NCBI RefSeq assembly: GCF_001704415.2
Contig: NC_030808.1
Location: 81,996,594-82,060,593 of the forward strand
DNA length: 64,000 nucleotides
Direction of reading: 5' to 3'
From: Capra hircus
Taxonomy: Eukaryota; Chordata; Mammalia; Artiodactyla; Bovidae
The notes under the pieces are model-generated. The model saw only the letters and a list, made by a program, of their open reading frames with translations. It was not told where the DNA came from and did not search any database. Shown piece by piece: positions 37,031-48,885 of this stretch (its first letter is position 1; every line of letters begins with the position of its first letter). The position numbers were made by a program, and so were the translations under genes.

Positions 37031-37941
37031 ATCAAGCCAAAGAAGCTCCCTTCTATTCCTAGTTTGCTAAGAATTTTATCAGAAACGGATACTGAATTTT
37101 GTGAAATGCTTTTTCTACGTCTTTTGAGATGGTATTATGACCTTTCTTTTACAATAAACTAATATAGTGAATAACATTGACTTTTGAATGTTAAACCAGC
37201 CAGGTGTGACTTGGATAAATACCATTTGATAATGATTCTGCTTTTCATACATTGCTGATTTCTATTTACTACTATTTCACAGATTTTTGCTTCTATACTC
37301 ATGAGGTCATTGGTCTGTATTATACTTTATTGCAATGTCTTCAGTTTTATTATCAGAGGTAAGCTGATACCATAAAAAGAATTATGTGCTCCCTTTTCCT
37401 CTATTTTTAAAAAGATTTTTATGTAAAATTGGTATTTTTTCCTTAATTATAATAGACTTTACTAGTGAAGCTATCTATGCTTGGATTTTCTTTGTAGGAA
37501 ATCAAACTAACATATAACCCCTTTGATTTTCATTTCTTCTTGGTCAGCTTTAGTAATCTGTACCTTTCAAAGAATTTTTCCACTTCATCTAAAATTGTTT
37601 AATTTTTAGGCATAAAGTTATTTATATTATCTTTTTAATATTTTCAGACTACAGTGATTGTATCTCTCTCATTCCTGATATTAGTAACTGCACCTTTTCT
37701 CTGAATTACTCTCACTAGTGTTTTATCAATTTTATCTTTTTAAAAAACAAGCTTTATTTTCTTTGATTTTCTCTACTGTTTGTCCATTTCCTACTTAACT
37801 GATTTGTGTTTACTTTTGTTATTTCTTCCTTTAATATATTTCCAATTTATTTGCTCTTCTCTGTTTCTTTAAGATAAAAACTTAAAGAAACTTAAATAAA
37901 AATCTCAAATTTGAGATTTTTTTAAGGTATTTAAAGCTATA

Positions 37942-38254
37942 GTGAAAGTAAAAGTCGGTCAGTCATGTCCAACTCTTGGTGACCCCGTGGACTATACAGT
38001 CCATGGACTTCTCCAGGTCAGAATACTGAGTGGGTAGCCATTCCCTTCTCCAGGGGATCTTCCCAACCCAGGTATCGAACCCAGGTCTCCCTATTGCAGG
38101 CAGATTCTTTACCAGCTGAGCCACCAGGGAAGCCCAGGAATACTGGAATGGGTAGCCTATTCCTTCTCTAGGGGATCTTCCTGACCCAGGAATCAAACTG
38201 GGTTCTCCTACATTGCAGGTGGATTCTTTACCAGCTGAGCTACCAGGGAAGCCC
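37942..38254 (-). repeat. Dimeric Bov-tA SINE
   Basis: Two tRNA-like heads in tandem on the minus strand (each ending gggcttccctggtggctcag or a close variant, near 38135 and 38254) on one BovB-like tail. The 13-bp duplication atttaaagctata is at 37929-37941 and 38255-38267. Confidence 0.93.
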
Positions 38255-38299
38255 ATTTAAAGCTATAAATTAACCTCAAATTGACTTATAGACCCCAGA

Positions 38300-39295
38300 T
38301 TTTTGTTAAAGTTAATTTACAATGTTGTGTTAGTTCAAGTGTACAGCAAAGTGATTCAGTTATTTTACATATATACATTCTTTTTCAGATTCTTTTCCCT
38401 TATAGATTATTATAAAATATTGAATACAGTTCCCTGTGCTATACAGTAGGTCCTTGTTGGTTATCTATTTTAGATATAGTAGTGTGCATACGTTAATCCC
38501 AAATTCCTAATTATCCCTCCCCACTCTCTCATTTGGTAACCATGTTTGTTTTTTCTATGTCTGTGAGCCTGTTTCTGTTTTTGTAAATAAGTTTATTTGC
38601 ATCTTTTTTTTAAATTCCACATATGAGTGATATCATATGATATTTGTCTTTCTCTGGTTTACTTTAGTATGATAATCTCTAGGTACATTTATATTGCTGT
38701 ATCTGGCATTCTTATAGCTGAGTAATATTCCACTGTGTATCTCTGTGTGTGTATATATATATACACCACATCTTCTTTATCCATTCATCTATCAATGAAC
38801 ATTTAGGTTGCTTCCATGTATACACAACACATTGTGGCTATCTATCGTAAATAGTGCGATGAACATTAGACTGCATGTATCTTTTTGAATGATATTTTTC
38901 TCTGGATATATGTCCAGCAGTGGGATTGATGGATCATACGGTAACTCTATTTTTACTATTTTAAGGAATCTCCATACTGTTCTCCATAGTGACTGGAACA
39001 ATGTACATTTCCACCAACAGTGCAGGAGGGTTCCTTTTTCCCTGACTCTCTCCAGCACCGATTATTTGTCAGTGCTTTGATGCTAGCCATTCTGACTGGT
39101 GTGAGGTGATACCTCGTGTTGTTTCGATTTGCATTTCTCTAGTAAGGAGCAATCTTTCATGTACCTATGAGCCACCTGCATGTCTTCTTTGGAGAGATGT
39201 CTTTTTAGATCTTCTGCTTTGTTTTGTGTAAAAATGCTGAGCTGCATGAGCTGTCTGAGGCCACAGATTTTCATATGCTGCATTTTCACTTTCAT
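38300..39295 (-). mobile_element. L1 3' end
   Basis: Minus-strand L1: 3' UTR at 38300-38550 and ORF2 C-terminus to 39295 (GTLLHCWWKCTLF in 39000-39035), with stops and frameshifts. Older than the L1 at 24555. Confidence 0.8.
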
Positions 39296-40384
39296 TTAGT
39301 TCAAAATACATTATAACTTCCTTTGAGATTTCTTCTTTGACTTATGGGTTATTAATAAAGGTGTTACTTAATTTCCAAATATTTACGTTTTCTCCAGATT
39401 TACCCAGATGATTCAATAATTTACTGTTGTTTGCTTTATGGCCTGGCATATAGTTTATTGGATGCTCCATTTGCACTTGAGAAAGTTTGTAATTTGCTTT
39501 TGCTGGGTGGAATACTCTATAAATATCAGTTACGTCAAGTTGGTCAATAATTCTTTTTAAGTCTTCTATATACCCTTGATGGTTTTCTGTCTGCTTATTC
39601 TATTAATTACTAATAAAGGAGTTTTGAATTGTCCAAACTCTAATTGTGGACTTGTCTGTTTCTCTTTTTAAATTTGTTATCGTCTCATATATTTTGAAGG
39701 TCCGTTATTGGGTGCTTAAGCCTTTAAGATTATTATGTCTTCTTGATGAACTAATCTTCTTATCAATTTGAAATTTCTCTTTATCTCTGGCAACATTCCT
39801 TACTCAGAAATCTACTTAATCTGATATTAAAATAGCCATTTTAATTATTAGTATTTGTACAATATGTCTTTTTCTTTCCTCTTACTTTTAACTTATCTAT
39901 GACTTTGTATTTAATGAGAGCTTTTTGTAGACAGCATAGAGTTGGTCCTGCTTTTTTTAAATCCAGTATGACCATCCCTGCCTTTCAACTGAAATGTTTA
40001 GACATCTTCCATTTCTTATAATTATTGATATAGTTGGATTTAGATTATCTTATTGTTTTCCACCTGTACTACCTCTTCTTTTTTAATGCTTCATTGAATT
40101 TAATATTTTTTAACATCCATTTTTTTGCTACTATTGACTTATAAAGGGATACTTTTTCAGTGACTACTCTAGTGTTTATAATATGCAACTTTAACTAATC
40201 TCAGTCTACATTTATAATATACAATTTGATGTATAATGTTAAGAACTTTAGAGTAATATACTTCCTTCTCCCCACTCCCTGCTATGTACTATTTCTGTCA
40301 TCCTATTACTTCTACATATCATTAAGTATGTACCACAAAATATCATTACTTTTGTTTTAAATAGTCAACTTCTTTTGTTAAATG

Positions 40385-41660
40385 ACAATATTAAGATAAT
40401 TTACATACCATAAAATTCACTCATTAAGTATACAATAACATTTTGGTAAATGTATAGTTGTTCAACCATTGCCAAAATCCAATTTCAGAATATTTCCATC
40501 ACTCTACAAAGATAACTTTTACCCACTTCCAGTCAATTCTCATTCCCACTCTTAGTCCTAGTTCTATTAATCTACATCTGTCTCTATAAATTTACCTTTT
40601 CTGGACATTTCATATGAATAGACTCAAACAATACATGGTCTTTCCATATGGCTTCTTTCACTTACCACAGTATTTCGGAGGCTCATCCACGTTGTAGCAT
40701 GTGTCAATAGTTCATTTCTTAAATTGAGGAATAGCATTCTACTACATGGACATGCCACATTTTGCTTATCCATTTATCAGCTGGTGGACATTTTTTCTGT
40801 TTTGACTCTTTGGCTATTATGAATACTACTGCTATGAACATCTGTGTACAAGTGTTTTTGTGGAGATTTGGCTTCATTCCTCTTGAGTAGCTAGCTATGA
40901 ATAGAACTGCTCTATCACATGGAATCTTCAATATTTTGAGTAACTGCCAAAATGTTTTCTATAGTGGCTGCACTATGTCCAACAAGCAAAATATGAATGT
41001 TCCAATTTTTCTGCATTGTAGTCAACAGTTGTTATTGTCTCTTTTTGATTACAGCTATCGCAGGAGGCATGAAGTGGTATCTCACTGTGATTTTGATTTG
41101 TATTTCCATAATGATTAATGATGCTGAATATCCTGTCATCTGCTTTTTGGCCATTTGGTATATCTGTCTGGAGACTACTGCAGATTATGGCAGATGAGAA
41201 ATCTGCTCTTACACTTACTGCTGATCCTCTGCACTTAATGTGTCTTTCTCCTCTGCCTGCTCTAATATTTCCTCTTTCCAATTCATTTGAATCAATCTGT
41301 TCATTTTACTTGTGTTTGGGTTCACTGAGCTTCTTGAAATTCTGTGTTTATTGTTTTGGAAAGCTTCTGACCATTATTTCTTCTAATTTTTTCTCTCCTC
41401 TCCTTCAGCGATTTCTACCACACATTAGGCTACTTCTCGCTACCTCACTGGTCACTAACATTTTTTTTGAAATTTTTTTCTGTTTCATTTTGGATAGATT
41501 CTATCGTTCTATTTTCAAGTTCACTAGTCTTTTGAAAATTACTGTTTTTGTTTTTTTTCCTTAATTTTTCTTTTTTTCCCAGACAGGAGAGCAAATCCAG
41601 TCCCTACTATTCCATCATGGCTGAAAGCACAAGTTCAAAGTCTATCAATGTTTTTAATAA
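40385..41660 (-). mobile_element. Old L1 fragments
   Basis: Minus-oriented L1 text (ctacatggacatgccacatt, ttggctattatgaatactac, ttggatagattctatcgttc). Probably two pieces of one or two old copies; not coding. Confidence 0.6.
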
Positions 41661-41680
41661 TCACTCTTGAGAGCTGATTT

Positions 41681-41893
41681 GGGGGCTTCCCTGTTAAGAC
41701 GGAAAAGATTCTGCTCTCAATGTGGGAGACCCAGGTTTGATTCCTGGGTCAGGAAGATCCCCTGGAGAAGGATATGGCTACCCACTCCAGTATTCTTGCC
41801 AGGGAAATTCCAGACAGAGGAGCCTGGTGGGCTACAGTCCATGAGGTCACAAACAGTCAGACATGACCAAGTGACTGACACTTTTACACTTCT
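41681..41893 (+). repeat. Bov-tA SINE
   Basis: Sense copy from gggcttccctgttaagacgg to gtcagacatgaccaagtgac, with a small deletion in the head. Confidence 0.9.
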
Positions 41894-42079
41894 AGACCAA
41901 AGAAAATATCTAAGTGTGGGACAATAATTATTCTTAACCTAGTGAATTCTATTGAATTACCATTTCTTCTTCTGGATTTGCCTAGTTTCTAAATTCTGAA
42001 AATACTGGAAGACTCTTTCACATATATTTATGCTCTGAAGTTCTAATATCTCAGGGAGATTTGAGCAAGATACTATGTG

Positions 42080-43519
42080 TTCAGTTCAGTCCGACTCTTT
42101 GTGACCCCATGAATTGCAGCATGCCAGGCCTCCCTGTCCATCACCAACTCCCAGAGTTCACCCAAACTCATGTCCATCGAGTCGGTGATGCTATCCAGAC
42201 ATCTCATCCTCTGTCGTCCCCTTCTCCTCCTGCCCTCAATCGCTCCCAGCATCAGAGTCTTTTCCAATGAGTCAACTCTTCTCATGAGGTGGCCAAAGAA
42301 TTGGAGTTTCAGCTACAACATCAGCCCTTCCAAAGAACACCCAGGACTGGTCTCCTTTAGGATGGACTGGTTGGATCTCCTTGCAGTCCAAGGGACTCTC
42401 AAGAGTCTTCTCCAACACCACAGTTCAAAAGCATCAATTCTTCGGTGCTCTGCTTTCTTTATAGTCTGACTCTCACATCCATACATGACTACTGGAAAAA
42501 CCATAGCCTTGACTAGACGACCTTTGTGGCAAAGTAATGTCTCTGCTTTTGAATATGCTATCTAGGTTGGTCCTAACTTTTCTTCCAAGGAGTAAGTGTC
42601 TTTTAATTTCATGGCTGCAGTCACCATCTGCAGTGATTTTGGAGCCCCCAAAAATAAAGTCTGACACTATTTCCACCGTTTCCCCATCTATTTCCCATGA
42701 AGTGGTGGGACCTGATGCCATGATCTTCGTTTTCTGAATGTTGAGCTTTAAGCCAACTTTTTCACTCTCCTCTTTCACTTTCATCAAGAGGCTTTTTAGT
42801 TCCTCTTCACTTTCTGCCGTAAGGGTGGTGTCATCTGCATATCTGAGGTTATTGATATTTCTCCTGGCAATCTTGATTCCAGCTTGTGTTTCTTCCAGCC
42901 CAGCGTTTCTCATGATGTACTCTGCATAGAAGTTAAATAAGCAGGGTGACAATATACAGCCTTGACGTACTCCTTTTCCTATTTGGAACCAGTCTGTTGT
43001 TCCATGTCCAGTTCTAACTGTTGCTTCCGGACCTGCATACAGGTTTCTCAAGAGGCAGGTCAGGTGGTCTGGTATTCCCATCTCTTTCAGAATTTTCCAC
43101 AGTTTATTGTGATCCACACAGTCAAAGGCTTTGGCATAGTCAATAAAGCAGAAATAGATGTTTTTCTGGAACTCTCTTGCTTTTTCCATGATCCAGCGGA
43201 TGTTGGCAATTTGATCTCTGGTTCCTCTGCCTTTTCGAAAATCAGCTTGAACATCTGGAAGTTCACGGTTCACATATTGCTGAAGCCTGGCTTGGAGAAT
43301 TTTGAGCATTACTTTACTAGCATGTGAGATGAGTGCAATTGTGTGGTAGTTTGAGCATTCTTTGGCATTGCCTTTCTTTGGGATTGGAATGAAAACTGAC
43401 TGTTTTCCAAATTTGCTGGCATATTGAGTGCAGCACTTTCACAGCATCATCTTTTAGGATTTGAAATAGCTCAGTTGGAATTCCATCACCTCCACTAGCT
43501 TTGTTCACAGTGATGCTTT
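42080..43519 (-). pseudogene. BovB LINE copy D (only one in VPS8 orientation)
   Basis: Minus-strand BovB. Frame 43309-42473 (278 aa) carries palm DYAKAFDCVDHNK, GCILSPCLFNFYAE and YADD. Frameshifts separate it from the N-side frame (43508-43317) and the C-side pieces. The 5' end is cut within the ACTNNKASGGDG region. Inactive. Confidence 0.95.
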
Positions 43520-43674
43520 AGACACTCATAAATAAGACCTTCATTACTATTTTTTTCCAGGAAATTATACAGAGAAGCTCCACAAGAGTCTCAATTTCCT
43601 GCTTAAAGATTACTGACTTAGCAAACATGAGATCACAATTTCAAGTAATTTAACTGTAAACTACCTATGTAAAT

Positions 43675-44125
43675 GGGCTTCCCTGGTGGCACTAGTGGTT
43701 AAGATTGAAGTGAATGTTGCTCCATCCTGTCCAACTCTTTGTGACCCCCATGGACTATACAGTCCATGAAATTCTCTTGGCCAGAATACTAGAGTGGGTA
43801 GCCTTTTCCTTCTTCAAGGGATCTTCCCAACCCAGGGATCGAACCCAGGTCTTCTGCATTGCAGATGGATTCTTTATCAGCTGAGCCACAGGGGAAGCCC
43901 AAGAATACTGGAGTGGGTAATCTATCCCATCTCCAGTGGATCTTCCCCATCCAGGAATCGAACTGGACCCCCCTGCCAATGCAGGAGACATAAGAGATGT
44001 GGGTTGGGAAGATCCCCTGTAGGAGGGCATGGCAACCCATTTCAGTATTCTTGCCTGGACAATCCCAGGGACAGAAGAGCCTGGTGGGCTACATTCCATA
44101 GGGTCGCAAAAACTTGGCACACACA
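43675..44125 (+). repeat. Bov-tA SINE, split by another SINE
   Basis: Left part 43675-43712 (gggcttccctggtggcacta) and right part about 43971-44125 (ccaatgcaggagacataaga to cgcaaaaacttggc). The outer duplication cctatgtaaat (43664-43674) and cctgtgtaaat (44126-44136) bounds the whole nest. Confidence 0.9.
43713..43970 (-). repeat. Bov-tA dimer inserted in a Bov-tA
   Basis: Minus copy with a complete head ending near 43899 (gagccacaggggaagccc) and a second partial head to about 43970. Confidence 0.85.
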
Positions 44126-44183
44126 CCTGTGTAAATAGCTAAATGCCACTGTCATTGCTTAAAATATAGTAAAATTAATATTG

Positions 44184-44323
44184 GAGAAGGAAATGGCAAC
44201 CCATTCCAGTGTTCTTGCCTGGAGAATCCCAGGGACGGAGGAGCCTGATGGGCTGCCATCTATGGGGTCGCACAGAGTCAGACACGACTGAAGCGACTTA
44301 GCAGCAGCAGCAGCAGCAGCAGC
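44184..44323 (+). repeat. ART2A/Bov-tA3-type SINE with (AGC)8 tail
   Basis: 5'-truncated SINE starting ggagaaggaaatggcaaccc; the tail is eight AGC units at 44300-44323. Confidence 0.9.
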
Positions 44324-44847
44324 AATACTAAAATAACTTTTAGGTCTTCCTTCTCTGCAGACTCCTACATTTCATCTATCTCCCATTCCTAAAGAATTTT
44401 TCTCTCAAAGCTCTCTTTGCCTTTCAATGACCACAGTCTTCATACCTGTTCAAGTCTTTAGCAATTATCCATATACTTCCAAAGCCTCACAAGCTACCTG
44501 TCTCTGTAGTCTTTAACTCCTTAAATCTATCAGGCTTGTTGTCACCACGTAAAACTTTCTAAAATATCTTGCTTTTACAGTTTCTTTCTTATGAACTTTA
44601 AATTTCACTTCATTATTTTTAGTATAAAAGTTAAAATTCTTTGGTATTAGTTACATTTCTGAATAGCAGATAACAGGAATTATTGTTTTAATTCACATTC
44701 TTGAATACTTACAAATAAATTCACATCCACTTCAACCTAGTTAGTGGTTTTCAAAGAAACATCAAGACATAAAAACTCCTCAGAATTCTTAAAACAACAA
44801 AATATCAAGTTTATCAAAACAATGCTAAAATAACAGATTATCCTTAC

Positions 44848-45018
44848 CAGCGCCTGGCTCACGTTTCCTCCAGTGGCTAGTGATTTGAAATGGCTGCTAT
44901 TATAGACCAACTGAACTTCTGAGATCTCCACTGTTTCCAGCTCCTCCTGAGTTTGCCGATCAATCACATGCAACTTCTCTACACTGTCCAAGAGCACAAT
45001 TGTGCGTGAGTTTATCCA
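44848..45018 (-). CDS. VPS8: VPS8 coding exon H, last blades of the propeller
   Basis: 171 nt, 57 codons, the longest exon in the window. It starts WINSRTIVLLDSVEKLHVID and ends GGNVSQAL. The acceptor is aattacag|TGG and the donor CTG|gtaagg; phase 0. It carries a WINS...VLLD strand and an acidic Q/E-rich loop (RQTQEELETVEISE). Confidence 0.95.
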
Positions 45019-47065
45019 CTGTAATTCAAGCACACAGAAACACAAAAGTGAGGCCCACCCCACATCATCATCCAGGAAGAGAAGAAAGCTTGGCCACTCA
45101 GCGAAATGACACTGAGGACCTTAACCATTTAATCAATCAGGTGATGATAACACAATCACAGCAAGAACTACTCAGTACCAACCCAAAGAACAGAAGGTGC
45201 ACAGCACAGTATTGAGCTCTGATGGTATTAAAGTGATTCATAATGTAAAAGAAGGCTAACTGAGAGCCCTAATAGATATTATGGGATAAACTGTTGATCA
45301 AAATTTTTTTAAAGGTAGTACATTGACACAATAACTTAAAAGTGACTAACTTTGCATTTCTGCTATTTTTGACATTAATCAAACAAAATGGCAGTGAAAC
45401 CTCATAAACCTAGCTGGTCAAAGAATGATCATTAGCATTTAAATATTACATATTTTAAAATGGAAACTATTTTAAACATATATATTTCCTTCACCTACAA
45501 ATTATGGCAGAGTTCTTTGCTCTATTTCTCTATATAGTCTGAATATTTGTTAATGAGTACTATTACAATTTTAAAAGTAATAATGTTAAAATCTGCTAAA
45601 GGATGTCATTTTGATTAAATTTCTTGGGTTATATATAAAATTTATTTTCAAAATATTTTTTTGAAAATTCTCAATTCCTTCTCAAGAAATAAATGAAGTC
45701 TTAAAATCTGTACAATCAGAATTCTAAATTAGCCAGAACAAAGTATTTCCCCTGCACTTTCTCTGATACTAGTTTTGGTTTATTTATATGATCTCTTTCC
45801 ATGCTCAGAAATTATCTGCATAATCAAATAACAATCAAAACCAATCAAGTTGAGACTGGATCAATTTTTCTCTTTTAACTATGCTACATGTGTATATACT
45901 TTATCACTGCAATGGTTGCTGTAAGGGAAAGGCTTGGTTTTTCAAAAAAACATTCTCTCAGAAAACAGAGTTTGACACTCAAACCATTTACAAAGAACTT
46001 TTGTAATGTGCTCTCTTGATTACTTTGAGAAACAAAGTACCATTCAGAAAAGACACATTATTTAGCCTTGTACAAACTTTAGTGCTAGCTTTTACAGGCT
46101 TTCAAAGGTCACCTGGTTAAGAGAAAGAATGAGCAAGAATGTTAGCATGTTTAGCAATTATTCTTGGGATTAGACTCTCACTATTTTAATTGTTGACACA
46201 TTGTAAACAAGCCTTTTAAAGGTAACTTACAAAGCAATGCGGTTAGGGATCATATCATGAATATGTCACAGGACAAATGAAAAACACCCACTGTCCTACT
46301 ATTAGAATGGCTACTTGTGATTGGGAAGTTTTTTCCAGGGACAGAATCATATGCAGATGTTTACAGAGATGTACCTCAAACATCTTAAATGCAAGTGACA
46401 ATGATGAATTCTAGCCAAATATGTTAGACAATTCCACAGGGGATTCTGGTAATGACAAAACCCTGATGTCTAATAAACATGGGAAGAGGTTGAACAAAAT
46501 TATTTCATGAAATGTATATGGAAAAAAGTGTTATTTCTAAATCAAGTCTGTAAGATTTAAAAAGCAATGTACAACTAAATTAATAAATCATCTATTATAA
46601 AAATTGATACGAAAGGAAATAATCTTTTCTAAAAAAACCCAAAGGTTGCTCAGGACCGAGATACATGGTAGAGAGAGAACTCTGCAAAGTTTTTAGCCAC
46701 AAGAAAATAGTATCTCCTGAACCAATGAGGACATACTCAGAAGTACCAAGATGTGTTTACAAAGAAAGCCCAGCAATGATCCTGAAGAAATTATTCTGAT
46801 CTACCCTTCAAGCTATTCAAGATATTAAAGAAAACTTTTGGTGATCTTTCCAGTGTTCAGCAGGCTGAAGGACAATAAAAATGATGTGTGGCATCACACC
46901 AATGTCAAGACTGTTTTCAGTACAAGCAGGACTTCACTTCTGTCCACATTTTATATGATCCTAAAGGTCATGGTTTATGGCAAAAATCCTGGGAGCCTTA
47001 ACAGAACATGGACTCAGAACAATTATACAAAGTAAATGGGGGTATTTCATTTCAATAATACTCAC
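45019..47065 (-). other. VPS8: VPS8 intron between exons G and H
   Basis: 2047 bp. I see no repeat I can name, no gene and no long frame; AT-rich unique intron. Confidence 0.8.
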
Positions 47066-47146
47066 AGTAAAGTTGATGAGGTCATAGTATAGGTGAAGAT
47101 GCTTTTGCTTAGTAACATGTATCGCTCCAGATTCATCTCTCTTAAC
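47066..47146 (-). CDS. VPS8: VPS8 coding exon G, beta-propeller
   Basis: 81 nt, 27 codons from VKRDESGAIHVTKQK to YYDLINFT, phase 0. The acceptor is atcatcag|GTT and the donor ACT|gtgagt. Joining to the next exon gives NFT-WINSRT, matching the known family sequence. Confidence 0.95.
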
Positions 47147-47365
47147 CTGATGATGGAATAAAAACAACCTGAATATCAGCTACTGTTTGAGAGACTTTAA
47201 AAAGTTTCTCACCTACTCAATCCACCTAGAACAGGATTTCCATTCAGAATATGGGTAAAACAAATACTGGTAACTAAAGAAACTATTAAACAAATGAAAA
47301 AAATCACTCACAAGTGTATGTAGTATATCTGGTATAATCCACGGTCAGTGGTCAAGCTGTCAGTT

Positions 47366-47830
47366 TAGGCATACCATTGTATTAAATGCACTTCACTTTA
47401 TTGTGCTTCCAGATATTGCGTGTTTTACAAACTGAAGGTCTGTGGCAATCTTGAGTCAATCTATTGACACCATTTTTCCAACATTTGCTCACTTGCTTAC
47501 TGTCTCTGTGTCACATTTTGGTAATTTTTGCAGTAGTTCAAACTTTTTCAGTATTATTTGTTATAGCAATCCGTGATTAGTAATCTTTGATGTTACTATT
47601 GTAATTGTTTTGGCTTTTTTTAAGCAATGAAGTATTTTTTAATTAAGGTATGTACACTGCTTTTTTTAAGAGATAATGTTATTACATACTTAAAAGACTA
47701 CAATGTAGTGCAAACATAACTTATCTATGCCCTGGGAAACCAATCAACTTACGTAACTCACTGCACTGCAGTATTTGCTTTATTGCAGTGGTCTGAAACG
47801 GAACCAATAATATCCCCAGGGTATGCTGTA
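47366..47830 (+). repeat. Tigger (TcMar) internally deleted copy
   Basis: Begins ggcataccattg and ends gggtatgctgta, an inverted terminal pair. Inner blocks cagatattgcgtgttttaca, ctctgtgtcacattttggta and gcagtggtctgaaacggaac match Tigger1-type ends. There is no transposase core. Confidence 0.8.
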
Positions 47831-48059
47831 CTGGCAAATGTAATATTCACTCTGTCATACTCAGAACAAACTAACTTCATCACATCAATAACTGTATTTA
47901 GCCAGAGTTAAAGCATAAAATAGGATTAGTGGTATGGTGTTTAAAAAAGTAAAACAAAAGCACATTAAAAGGAAAAAAAGGTGCTGCAGTGACCAAAACT
48001 AGGCTTTTCCGAAATATAACACTAGCATAGCTCAAACAGCCAGAAATGCAATGTTTTGT

Positions 48060-48320
48060 CTATGTCCTTCAGTCCCCCTGAAAAGCCTTGTCTTTCCTTC
48101 AAAATGCCATCCCTAACTCTCACTGCAACCATCCTTGTCTAAAGACCTCACTTGCTTTATTACAAGAGCAAAACCCTTCATTTCCCTCCAACCTCCTATC
48201 ATCTGTTCTTTTTGCTATTTGTACGGTGCTATTCCTAAAATGTCACTTTAATCATATCACTTTAATTACCTAAGAACCTGTGATGGTTTCCCCTTACCAA
48301 TCTAGGGCAATTATTATACA
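48060..48320 (+). repeat. L2-like LINE remnant
   Basis: L2-type text: aaaatgccatccctaactct, atcatatcactttaattacc, aacctgtgatggtttcccct. Confidence 0.5.
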
Positions 48321-48328
48321 ATCTAGAT

Positions 48329-48539
48329 CAGAGGTTAGCAAACTTTTTCTGTAAAAAGCCATACAGTAAGTATTTTCAGATCTGCAGAGCATACAATCTC
48401 TGTTGTAACTACTCAACTCCGCCACTGTTGCGCAAAAGCAGCCATAAATAAGACATAACCAAATGGGCATGAAATAATACTTCACAAAATCAAGGAGCCA
48501 GCCACGTCTGGCCCACAGGCCATAGTTTGCCAACCCCTA
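48329..48539 (+). repeat. hAT-type non-autonomous DNA transposon
   Basis: Terminal inverted repeats: cagaggttagcaaac at the left, gtttgccaacccct at the right. A perfect 8-bp duplication, atctagat, is at 48321-48328 and 48540-48547. Internal text (aactactcaactccgccact) shows the same family as 30417. Confidence 0.88.
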
Positions 48540-48885
48540 ATCTAGATCCATGCCATATATTCAACTTTATTTTCAACAATAAGCTTCTCCCTCTTATTAA
48601 TTCTAACATTTATTACTGACGTTCTATATATTTAAGCACTGTCCTAGTAGTTGGAATACAGCAGTAGGATTGGTTTTAAACTTATGGAGCTTTCAGTCTA
48701 GCAAAGAAGAAAAATGTTAAATAAGAAATTTTAGAAGTGCTGAATGTTATAAAAGAAGGTATTATGGATGTCTGTAGTGGGAAATGCTAATTGAGGTCAG
48801 TAGGTCAAGGAAGGCAATGCTAATCATGAGCTAGGATAATGCTGAAGAGCTTTCCTGGCAGAGACACTGGCATATGTAAAGACAC

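Larger units (their letters stand above)
37040..40380 (-). mobile_element. Old L1, antisense to the plus strand, interrupted
   Basis: Antisense L1 text at 37040-37928 (gtgaaatgctttttctacgt, ttgactttt) and again from about 39300 to 40380 (aatttccaaatatttacg, gttattgggtgctt). A Bov-tA dimer and a younger L1 tail sit between the halves. No usable frame remains. Confidence 0.6.
35704..44847 (-). other. VPS8: VPS8 intron between exons H and I (9.1 kb)
   Basis: Mostly repeats: old antisense L1s, Bov-tA copies, BovB copy D and nested SINEs, entered separately. The stretches 35704-36340 and 44330-44847 hold nothing I recognise. Confidence 0.88.

Noticed and set aside
44300..44323. (AGC)8 as a possible coding polyglutamine or polyserine repeat
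   Set aside because: It is the normal tail of an ART2A/Bov-tA3 SINE in an intron.
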